A DNA stretch of 64,000 nucleotides from Elymus sibiricus (Eukaryota > Streptophyta > Magnoliopsida > Poales > Poaceae). The position numbers were made by a program, and so were the translations under genes. Below the pieces are notes generated by a model. It was not told the origin of the DNA. It was given only the letters and a program-made list of their open reading frames with translations, and did not search any database. This document shows positions 36,831 through 45,692 of this stretch, piece after piece. Within the stretch, counting starts at the first letter, position 1; each line of letters opens with the position of its first letter. The DNA lies in the NCBI GenBank assembly GCA_039707655.1, contig CM077663.1, forward strand, positions 437,427,830-437,491,829, read 5' to 3'.

Positions 36831-37941
36831 ATGGTCTTACAAGAAATCGTGACATGCGCTCATGATGATATTCTTAAAAACTTTGTCTCGTTATGGAGTA
36901 AGTATGATAAACTGATGGAAGAAGCAGACAAGGCCATCCAAGATGATGACAACATCATAATGGAGGAAGATGTTGTGCGGGTAGGTGCAAAGCTGGGCAA
37001 GGAACTGATTGATCAAGAGAGTCAATAAGAATGTTTGGGTATCCAGTGCGGGTTATGGGCAGATTTTATACTGCCTATTGCCCCCACTTGGAACGCAGAG
37101 GCGCACAGGCAGTGCCTTGAGTCGGGAGGGGAATTCGTTACTTATGTCTTGGCATGGCCATCGCATGGTGGAATCGAGAACATCAAAAATATGGCCAGTG
37201 TAAAATGTGTGTGTGGAAATGATTCCCCTGGAACATCACCTCAGGTTAACAATTTTTGGAATAATATTGCTCACCAGGCAGAGCAGAGTTGTGCAATAGG
37301 ATCAAAGGAATAAAAAGAAGTTCACATACAATGATCATAATACAGAAAGTTAATGTAGAGGAGAAGAATGGGTGTATTGAAATGGTAAGCGTAGATACGG
37401 CCGATCATCAGAATGGGAAAGCTGGCAATGTGGTGGTCAGAGGGATGAAGAATAGTGGGAACACATGTTACTTCACTACAGTGTTACGGAGTCTTCTTGC
37501 ACTTGATAAGCTACGTGCAAGGATGTTAGGACCAGATACTCTGACAGGAAACCTTGGTCAGGAACTGCATAATCTGTTTGAGATAACAACCAGTACCAAT
37601 GACGCACACAAGATATGATGGTGCCAGAGCAGCTCCTCTCACATATGCGCTCAAGGAATTCGGATTTTAGACTTGGCATGATGCAAGACAGTAGTAACAT
37701 GTTTGGTTCCTTGCCAGATGGGTTGAATAAGGAGGAACCTACAATGGTTGGGTCACTCTTCCGTAGCCAGGTGGTTAAACATGTCTCCAACAAATATTTT
37801 GAGCACACATCAGTTACCACTAACGGCGGGTACCTTGACCTCGGTTTGGCAATACCACCAAAGAAGCCATCGTCAGTTGAGGACTACTTAGATTTATATG
37901 CCACTGGAGTGATCGACGGTTGTCACTGTATGGACTGCTGA
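36831..37941 (+). pseudogene. Ubiquitin-specific protease fragment, broken (copy 2)
   Basis: Counterpart of 16647-17724, Cys codon 37466-37468. The frame change near 37612 is shared with copy 1, so decay began before duplication. This copy keeps the GAG codon at 37879 and reads on to VIDGCHCMDC then TGA (37939-37941). Between 37246 and 37308 it has about 35 extra bases relative to copy 1. His box absent. Confidence 0.7.
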
Positions 37942-38204
37942 GCAGCAGCTGTTGCTGCTGGAAATGCAGGGTCGTCTCTAGAAATTTGGGGCCCCGGTGT
38001 GAAATGCAAAATGTGGCCTTAAAATTTATTTATTTATTTAAATTGGAAGAGGTACTATCTTAAAAGAATTTGATGAGTGACATATGAAGGAATTAGCCAG
38101 ATTGGTGAACTAATGCACAATGATGAAATAGCAAATCTATCTATCTCTGTATCTATCTATCTATCTATACCTATACACTAGTACATAACAGGGCATTGGT
38201 CCAG

Positions 38205-38465
38205 GCCGGGCCAGCCCATTAGTCCCGGTTCACTCACGAACCGGGACCAATGGGGGCATTGGTCCCGGTTCGTGAGGCCAGGGGGCCGGCCGGGCCTTGT
38301 GGGGCATTGGTCCCGGTTCGTATGACCCCTTTGGTCCCGGTTCCAGACACGAACCGGGACCAATGGGCCTCGCTCCTGGCCCACAACCATTGGTCCCGGT
38401 TCGTGGCTGGAACCGGGACCAAAGGGGATCCTTTAGTCCCAGTTCCAGCCACGAACCGGGACCAA
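38205..38465. repeat. Left subterminal palindromes of the 10.9-kb CACTA
   Basis: About eight half-sites of ttggtcccggttcgt and its inverse, often paired as palindromes. In En/Spm-type elements such subterminal repeats are the binding sites of the TNPA protein. Confidence 0.85.
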
Positions 38466-38473
38466 TGAGATGC

Positions 38474-38482
38474 CTATATACA
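38474..38482 (+). promoter_or_regulatory. TATA box of first CACTA transcription unit
   Basis: CTATATACA directly after the left palindrome array, upstream of the leader and coiled-coil exons. Confidence 0.6.
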
Positions 38483-38863
38483 CCCCCTCGCCAGCGAGCA
38501 GAGCACTCCACACTGCTCTGTTTTTCTGGCCGGAGAGGGGGGAGCTTTGTGGTGCTCTAGCTCACCTCCTATGCACATGAGGTGTTCGATGAAATGCCCG
38601 AGCCACACTTAAGCTTTCTGCTCTCGAAGCTCCTTGTCCAAGCTCCATTTTTCTCAAGATTTGTTTAGGTTTGGCGGTCCGTCCTGTCCCGTCCCCGTCC
38701 TCACCGCCGTCGATCGCCCGCGTCCATCTCGGCACCGGCACCACCGTGGTTAGCCTCTTATTCTTATCTTCTTTCTAAAAGAAAAAAGTTCTTACTTGTA
38801 TCATTTAGATAGATACTTGTGTAATTTTCTTACTTTTATTATTGTTTGTTATTATATAGTGCC

Positions 38864-39309
38864 ATGGTCATGGTATCCGCCCACGTCGGCCCTCGTCCGG
38901 TCTATGATTCGGATGTGGTATATATTATCTTTTATAACTATTTGTTTTATTTAGTGTTTATGACAATTATGCCGACCAACGTGACATAGATTTTTTAATC
39001 TAGGAGGTATGTGAACCGGAAATTCCAACCGACCCTCTTGTCGAGAGGTTAAATTTAGTTGAAAAAGAAAACGAGGATTTGAAAGAAAAATTGAAAAGAA
39101 TTGAGGATGAGAAGATGAAATTGGAGTTGCATGTTGCCGATGTCGTCGATGACCACAAGATCAAGATGGATGCAATGCGCTTGAAGATTAGAAAGATAAG
39201 AAAATATGCCATTGATAATGAGGCTTGGTATCATTATGCTGTTGGATCAATTGTTACCTTAGTTGCCATTATGATCGCATTTGTTGTTGCATTTAAATGT
39301 TTTACATAG
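38864..39309 (+). CDS. CACTA-encoded small coiled-coil protein with C-terminal membrane segment
   Basis: Two exons: 38864-38917 (ATG to a GT donor at 38918) and 39004-39309 (after tctag, stop TAG), joined in phase 0 to give 119 residues. The N-terminus reads MVMVSAHVGPRPVYDSDV. Residues about 37-85 are highly charged with heptad-like spacing (VEKENEDLKEKLKRIEDEKM), a likely coiled coil, then a basic stretch (KIRKIRKYA). It ends in a hydrophobic run SIVTLVAIMIAFVVAFKCFT that looks like a single membrane anchor at the extreme C-terminus. It precedes the transposase and may share its promoter. Function unknown; an accessory role in transposition or membrane anchoring is inference. Exon structure is inferred from splice consensus only. 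Confidence 0.55.
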
Positions 39310-39567
39310 TTGTATGTTAGTTTCAATTTATGTTTTAATTAGATGCTCTAGAGAGCTGTATGTTGTTCTATGAGAACTATGTGTGAACTTTATGTATTTA
39401 TTTTTTCAATAATAACATTTGATCACTTCTCTATTCACTTCTCTATTCATTTGCCCTCGTCCGGTCTATGATTCGGATGTGGTATATATTATCTTTTATA
39501 ACTATTTGTTTTATTTAGTGTTTATGACAATTATGCCGACCAACGTGACATAGATTTTTTAATCTAG

Positions 39568-39822
39568 GAGGTATGTGAACCGGAAATTCCAACCGACATA
39601 GAAATTCTTGTCGAGAAGTTAAATTTGGTTGAAAAAGAAAACAATTACTTGAAAGAAAAATTACAAAGACTTGAAGAGGAGAAGATGAAGTTGGAGTTGC
39701 ATGTTGCCGATGTCATCGCCGATCACAAGATCAAGATGGATGCAATGCGCTTGAAGATTAGAAAGATTAGAAAATATGCTCTAGAGAGCTATATGTTGTT
39801 CAATAATGAGAACTATGTATGA
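39568..39822 (+). CDS. Duplicated coiled-coil exon lacking the membrane segment
   Basis: A 564-bp tandem duplication (about 38891-39220 repeated at 39454-39790) provides a second copy of the 39004 exon, again preceded by tctag. It encodes the same coiled coil with a four-residue insertion (IEIL) and several substitutions (KEKLQRLEEEKMKLELHVAD). After KIRKIRKYA it ends ESYMLFNNENYV and a stop, with no hydrophobic tail. It could be an alternative last exon or simply a decaying duplicate. Confidence 0.45.
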   Translation, partial: EVCEPEIPTDIEILVEKLNLVEKENNYLKEKLQRLEEEKMKLELHVADVIADHKIKMDAMRLKIRKIRKYALESYMLFNNENYV

Positions 39823-39921
39823 ACGTTATGTATTTATTTTGGTCACTACTGTACTTTGGCTTTAATGTGTTGATGAATTTCTATTAATTTGGTCACTTCT
39901 CTATTCATGATATGCACGCAA

Positions 39922-42900
39922 ATGAACCGGCAATGGATGTACGGTGACCGACGCACCTCCGAGTATATTGAGGGCCTGCATAATTTTCTCGAAGCGGCTG
40001 AGGCAAACAAGCAGAATGGTTTTATGCATTGTCCATGTACTGTCTGTGAGAATACGAAGGCTTTCTCCAACTATAAAACCCTTCACTTCCACCTGCTTCA
40101 GAAGGGTTTTATGCCACACTATAATGTTTGGACCAAGCACGGAGAAAGAGGGGTTATGATGGAAGACAACGAAGAAGAAGAGGATGACGACAACTACCCG
40201 CCCCCTGAATACGGTGATGCTGCAATGGGGGAAGCTGAAGATCAAGAGGAACCAGACGATCTGCCCGATGATGATCTTCGCCGGGTCATTGTTGATGCAC
40301 AGAGAGAATGCGAAAGTGAAAGGGAGAAGTTGAAGTTCGATCGCATGTTAGAGGATCACAAAAAAGGGTTGTACCCAAATTGCGAAGATGACAACAGAAA
40401 GCTCGGTACCACACTGGAATTGCTGCAATGGAAGGCAGACAATGGTGTATCTGACAAGGGATTTAGTTCGCTTCTGAAAATAATGAAGAATAAGCTTCCA
40501 AAGGATAACGAATTGCCCGGCAGTACGTACGAAGCAAAGAAGGTTCTATGCCCTCTAGGATTGGAGGTGCAGAAGATACATGCATGCCCTAATGACTGCA
40601 TCCTCTACCGCGGTGCGTACGAGGATTTGAACGCATGCTCGGTATGCGGTGCCTTGCGGTATAAGATCAGAAGAGATGACCCTGGTGATGTTGAGGGCCA
40701 GCGCACCGGGAAAAGGGTTCCTGCCAAGGTGATGTGGTATGCTCCTATAATACCACGGTTGAAACGTCTGTTCAGAAACAAAAAGCATGCCGAGTTGATG
40801 CAATGGCACAAAAAAGACCGTAAGAAAGACGGGAAGTTGAGAGCACCCGCTGACGGGTCGCAGTGGAGAAAGATCGAGAGAAAGTGGAGCGACTTTACAG
40901 GTGACCCGAGGAACGTATGGTTTGGTTTAAGTGCAGATGGCGTTAATCCTTTTGGGGAGCAGAGCAGCAAGCATAGCACATGGCCTGTGACTCTATGTAT
41001 GTATAACCTTCCTCCTTGGTTGTGCATGAAGCGTAAGTTCATTATGATGCCAGTGCTCATCCAAGGCCCTAAGCAACCCGGCAATGACATTGATGTGTAC
41101 CTAAGGCCATTAGTTGATGAACTTTTACAGCTATGGCATGGAAGAGGTGTACGTGTGTGGGATGAGCATGCACAAGAGGAATTTGACCTACGAGCGTTGC
41201 TGTTTGTAACCATCAACGATTGGCCTGCTCTCAGTAACCTTTCAGGACAGACAAACAAGGGATACCACGCATGCACACACTGTTTAGATGACACCGACAG
41301 TATATATTTGGACAAATGCAGGAAGAATGTGTACCTGGGGCATCGTCGATTTCTTCCGACCAACCATCAATGTCGAAAGAAAGGAAAGCATTTCAAAGGT
41401 GAGGCAGATCACCGGAAGAAGCCCGCCCTCCGTACTGGTGATCACATACTTGATATGGTCAATGATTTACAAGTAATATTTGGAAAGGGTCCTGGCGGAC
41501 TATCTGTTCCGACTGACGATGCGGGACGCGCACCCATGTGGAAGAAGAAATCTATATTTTGGGACCTACCCTATTGGAAAGACCTAGAGGTCCGCTCTGC
41601 AATCGACGTGATGCACGTGACGAAGAATCTTTGCGTGAACCTGCTAGGCTTCTTGGGAGTGTATGGGAAGACAAAAGATACACCGGAGGCACGGGAGGAA
41701 CAGCAACGTGTGCATGAAAAAGACGGCATGCATCCAAAGCAGTATGAAGGTCCTGCCAGCTACGCTCTTACCAAAGAAGAGAAGGAAATCTTCTTTGAAT
41801 GCCTGCTCAGTATGAAGGTCCCGTCTGGGTTCTCGTCGAATATAAAGGGAATAATAAATATGGCAGAGAAAAAGTTCCAGAACCTAAAGTCTCATGACTG
41901 CCACGTGATTATGACGCAACTGCTTCCGGTTGCATTGAGGGGGCTTCTACCTGAAAACGTTCGATTAGCCATTGTGAAGCTATGTGCATTCCTCAATGCA
42001 ATCTCTCAGAAGGTGATCGATCCAGAAATCCTGCCAAGGTTAAGGAGTGATTCGGTGCAATGTCTTGTTAGTTTCGAGTTGGTGTTCCCACCGTCCTTCT
42101 TCAATATCATGACGCACGTCCTAGTTCATCTAGTCGACGAGATTGTCGTTCTAGGCCCTGTATTTCTACACAATATGTTCCCCTTTGAGAGGTTCATGGG
42201 AGTCTTAAAGAAATATGTTCGTAACCGCGCTAGGCCAGAAGCAAGCATCTCCATGGGCCATCAAACAGAGGATGTCATTGGGTTTTGTGTTGACTTCATT
42301 CCTGACCTTAAGAAGATTGGTCTCCCTCAATCACGGTATGAGGGGAGACTGACTGGAAAAGGCACGCTAGGAGCGGACTCAATAATATGTAGGGACGGGC
42401 ATTCTTGGTCTCAAGCACACTACACAGTTCTACAGAATTCTACCTTGGTGACCCCGTATGTCGATGAACACAAGAATATTCTGCGCTCCAAACACCCGGA
42501 GCAGTGTGACGACTGGATTACATATGAACACATCAGGACTTTTGGCAGTTGGTTGCAAACACGTCTCATGGGTGACAACACTGTTTCTGATGAGTTGTAC
42601 TCGTTGGCCAGGGGACCATCTTCGACTGTATTGACTTACAAAGGGTACGAGATAAATGGGAATACATTTTACACGATCGCCCAAGATCAAAAGAGCACCA
42701 ACCAAAACAGCGGTGTCCGCTTTGATGCAGCAACCAATAGGGGAAAGGACACATATTATGGTTACATAGTGGACATATGGGAACTTGACTATGGACATGA
42801 TTTCAAGGTCCCTTTGTTTCAGTGCAAATGGGTCAATCTGTCTGGTGGCGGGGTACAGGAAGACCCACAGTACAGAATGACAACAGTGGATCTGAACAAT

Positions 42901-43221
42901 CTTGGGTACACAGATGAACCATTCGCCCTAGCCAATGATGTGGCGCAGGTTTTCTATGTGAAGGACATGTCTACCAAACCGAGAAAAAGAAAAGATAAGG
43001 AAGCGAATACATCATACGATGAGCGAAAGCGCCACATAGTTCTTTCAGGAAAAAGAGACATCGTGGGATTGGAGGGCAAGACAGACATGTCTGAAGATTA
43101 TGAAAAGTTTCATGAAATTCCTCCCTTCAAAGTCAAGGCTGACCCAAGCACCCTCTTAAACGATGAAGATTATCCATGGTTACGGCGCAATAAGCAAAGG
43201 ACACAAGCGAAGAAAAAGTGA
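39922..43221 (+). CDS. TNP2-type CACTA transposase (TNPD), uninterrupted
   Basis: Open from 39889; I prefer the ATG at 39922 (MNRQWMYGDRRTSEYIEG), where similarity to the family starts, giving 1099 residues. Order of domains: transposase-associated N-terminal domain with a Cys-rich pair (HCPCTVCENTKAF); the TNP2 core with FGLSADGVNPFG, MYNLPPWLCMKRKFIMM, and AIDVMHVTKNLCVNLLG; a DUF4218-like part (LPVALRGLLPENV, FPFERFMGVLKKYVRNRARPE); and a DUF4216-like part (YYGYIVDIWELDYG, FKVPLFQCKWV). Candidate DDE acids are Asp at 40936, Asp at 41605 and Glu at 42187. It cuts and inserts the element by binding its ends with TNPA. The tail is Lys-rich (RTQAKKK), a possible nuclear signal. No stop or frameshift, so it could be active. 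Confidence 0.93.
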   Translation: MNRQWMYGDRRTSEYIEGLHNFLEAAEANKQNGFMHCPCTVCENTKAFSNYKTLHFHLLQKGFMPHYNVWTKHGERGVMMEDNEEEEDDDNYPPPEYGDAAMGEAEDQEEPDDLPDDDLRRVIVDAQRECESEREKLKFDRMLEDHKKGLYPNCEDDNRKLGTTLELLQWKADNGVSDKGFSSLLKIMKNKLPKDNELPGSTYEAKKVLCPLGLEVQKIHACPNDCILYRGAYEDLNACSVCGALRYKIRRDDPGDVEGQRTGKRVPAKVMWYAPIIPRLKRLFRNKKHAELMQWHKKDRKKDGKLRAPADGSQWRKIERKWSDFTGDPRNVWFGLSADGVNPFGEQSSKHSTWPVTLCMYNLPPWLCMKRKFIMMPVLIQGPKQPGNDIDVYLRPLVDELLQLWHGRGVRVWDEHAQEEFDLRALLFVTINDWPALSNLSGQTNKGYHACTHCLDDTDSIYLDKCRKNVYLGHRRFLPTNHQCRKKGKHFKGEADHRKKPALRTGDHILDMVNDLQVIFGKGPGGLSVPTDDAGRAPMWKKKSIFWDLPYWKDLEVRSAIDVMHVTKNLCVNLLGFLGVYGKTKDTPEAREEQQRVHEKDGMHPKQYEGPASYALTKEEKEIFFECLLSMKVPSGFSSNIKGIINMAEKKFQNLKSHDCHVIMTQLLPVALRGLLPENVRLAIVKLCAFLNAISQKVIDPEILPRLRSDSVQCLVSFELVFPPSFFNIMTHVLVHLVDEIVVLGPVFLHNMFPFERFMGVLKKYVRNRARPEASISMGHQTEDVIGFCVDFIPDLKKIGLPQSRYEGRLTGKGTLGADSIICRDGHSWSQAHYTVLQNSTLVTPYVDEHKNILRSKHPEQCDDWITYEHIRTFGSWLQTRLMGDNTVSDELYSLARGPSSTVLTYKGYEINGNTFYTIAQDQKSTNQNSGVRFDAATNRGKDTYYGYIVDIWELDYGHDFKVPLFQCKWVNLSGGGVQEDPQYRMTTVDLNNLGYTDEPFALANDVAQVFYVKDMSTKPRKRKDKEANTSYDERKRHIVLSGKRDIVGLEGKTDMSEDYEKFHEIPPFKVKADPSTLLNDEDYPWLRRNKQRTQAKKK

Positions 43222-43274
43222 AGACTTTCTCTCCACAACTATATCATTGCAGTTACATGTGAAGAAATGAAATG

Positions 43275-43792
43275 CCTTTTGTAACAGATGAGTTTTCGTA
43301 TGAAACCCTAATACTTCGAAAGAGATTGTCCGTTTTGTACACGAAGTGCATCCAGTTTTTGCCGTAACCCTCTCAACTTTTAAGCACATGCTATGTGGGT
43401 GAAATGATTATACCATGCCACCTTCAACCTTTTCAGATTTCATTTGAAGTGCTTTTCAATTTCAGAGTTATTTAGCTCAAAAAAATCAGTAAGTGCATGA
43501 AAAATACCAAATGAAGTCAGAAAGGGCTGAAAATTGATGATGTGGCTTTGAATGGTGCATTTTGAACACACAAAAAGTATGGAGTTCAAATAAGTTCAAA
43601 AAAATGAAATCCCTTTGTAACAGATGAGTTTTCGTCTGAAACCATGATACTTCGAAAGAGATTGTCCGTTTTGTACACGAAGTGCATCCAGTTTTTGCCG
43701 TAACCCACTCAACTTTTTAGCACATGCTATGTGGGTGAAATGATGATACCATGCCAACTTTTAACCTTTTCAGAGTTCATTTGAAGTGCCTT
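43275..43792. repeat. Direct duplication downstream of the transposase
   Basis: About 180 bp beginning cctttgtaacagatgagttt at 43275 recurs at 43611 (period about 336 bp), including gattgtccgttttgtacacg and agcacatgctatgtgggtga. The following 43800-44160 is A-rich with aataaataaagcaaaa words. No coding function seen. Confidence 0.7.
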
Positions 43793-44345
43793 TTATTTTC
43801 TTTCAAAACATCGTGGGAGTGGAGTTCAAAAAAGAATCAACTAAAAAGTTTTTATAAACCTCTAGTATTTTTGAAACTATAATTATATAAAAATTATGCA
43901 ACTAAAATTATCAAAGTATTTTTTGTTCAAAACATTAATAGCAAAAAGAATATAATGATAAAACACACTGGAAATAAATAAAGCAAAAAATAAAACAAAA
44001 ATAAATAAAGCAAAAAACAAAACAAAAATAAATAAATGCAACTAAAATTATCAAAGTATTTATTTGTTTAAAAGAATGAACTAAAATAGTAGAAGAAAAA
44101 TACTTGAAAAAAATTAAAAAAATAAATAAAGCAAAAAACAAAACAAAAAACTGGAATTTTTTTTAAAAAAAATGCCACCTACTGGGCCCGCAGAAGGCCC
44201 AATAGGCCCACACGCAGTGACAGATTAGGCCCGGAGGCCTGCAGATGAGAGGAGCTCGAGAGGGTATGCGCAGCAGCGCTTATAAACCACTCTCGAGCTC
44301 TCTCGGCTAGCGAGGTGGGACTAAAAATTTGGCCCCGGGCAGCAC

Positions 44346-44588
44346 CACCCTTTGGTCCCGGTTGGTGCCACCAACCGGGACCAATGCCTGCCTTTGGTCC
44401 CGGTTGGTGCCACCAACCGGGACCAATGCCCCCCTTTGGTCCCGGTTGGTGCCACCAACCGGGACCAAAGGTCCCTGTTTCCCGCCCTTTGGGCTGACGA
44501 AAAGAGACCTTTGGTCCCGGTTGGTGGCACCAACCGGGACCAAAGGGAGGCATTGGTCCCGGTTGGTGGCACCAACCGGGACTAAAGG
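44346..44588. repeat. Internal cluster of CACTA subterminal-type palindromes
   Basis: Five near-perfect palindromes built from tttggtcccggttggtg and its inverse, the same words as at both ends of the element. They lie in the middle, directly upstream of the second gene's TATA box. A TTATAAACC also lies on the left side at about 44280. Confidence 0.85.
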
Positions 44589-44594
44589 CTTTGC

Positions 44595-44602
44595 TATATA
44601 AG
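44595..44602 (+). promoter_or_regulatory. TATA box of second CACTA transcription unit
   Basis: TATATAAG seven bases after the internal palindrome cluster, followed by a GC-rich leader. Confidence 0.6.
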
Positions 44603-44659
44603 CCACCGCTTAGGAATTTTTCCCCAAATTCTCACATCTCCCCCGACGCCGCCCGGCTG

Positions 44660-44830
44660 CTCCTCGTCGCTGTCGCCGTCGCCGCCCGCTCTTCGTCGCC
44701 GTCGCCCTCTCCCATCGTCGCTGTCGCCGTCGCCCTCTCCCATCGTCGCTGTCGCCGTCGCCCTCTCCCGTAGTCGCTGTCGCCGTCGCCCTCTCCCATC
44801 GTCGCTGTCGCCGTCGCCGCCCAGCCCCGT
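44660..44830. repeat. 28-bp minisatellite in the second gene's leader
   Basis: Consecutive units of cgccctctcccatcgtcgct plus gtcgccgt, about four full units with variants either side. Because 28 is not a multiple of three, ORFs here are not meaningful. Confidence 0.75.
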
Positions 44831-45152
44831 CGCCGCCCGCTCCTCGTCGCCGCGCCTCCTCGTCGCCGTCGCCCTCTCACATCGCCGCCCCCAGTGAGCA
44901 CCCCGCCTTCCCCTGAGCCCTCGCCGTCGCGCCCTCCTCGCCGTCTCCGTGCGCGTGCCCCCCCCGAGCCCGCCGTCCTCGTCGCCGGCCTCGTCGCCGG
45001 CCTCAAGCCATCGCCGCGCCCCCCCAGTGAGCCCCCTTTCCCATGGTCCCCTGCTCCCCGTCGCCGCGTGCCCCCGAGCACACCTCGTCGCCGGCCTCAA
45101 GCCATCTGCAACTGCTCTGTTGGAAACAATTAATTTTGCCGTTGTTTATATG

Positions 45153-45202
45153 ATGATATATATATATATATATGATATGATGATATATATATATATATAT
45201 AA
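45153..45202. repeat. AT microsatellite
   Basis: Two (TA)n tracts separated by gatatgatga. Confidence 0.9.
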
Positions 45203-45692
45203 ATGAGACGTATGTTCATGTGGAGATGAGATAGATAGATAAATGGTCATGTGGAGATGAGATGTATGTTCATGTTTTTTTCATGTATATGTATATATGT
45301 TCATGTATATGTGTGTATATGTTATCCGGAATGTATGTCGTTGTCGATATACCCCCTCCCCGATAACTTTGACATGAGGGGGGAGGGGGGGTCGATCGAT
45401 AGGCCACCCAATCCCTAGAAAAAAAAAATCATACAGAAAACTTCGGTAATTGTGGCCTCCCGTCCCTCGATACCAACTCTCGAGGCCTCCCGTCCCTACC
45501 CGATAAACTCTCGAGGCCACCCAAACCCTAGAAGAAAGGCGTTGTCGATCTCCTACCCCCTCCCGTCCCTACCCTAGAAGTGTTGTCGAGGCCACCCCAA
45601 ACCGGACGTCGGACATTCATGAGAGAGGCGGTCCGGACGTCGGACATTCATGTTTGTATATTAATTGCCATGTTGTAATATTTGCAGAAACT

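Noticed and set aside
40605..41363. 252-residue minus-strand ORF
   Set aside because: Shadow of the TNP2 transposase on the opposite strand, with no family features of its own.
44594..45100. 168-residue arginine/glycine ORF on the minus strand
   Set aside because: Antisense of the 28-bp minisatellite in the CACTA leader.
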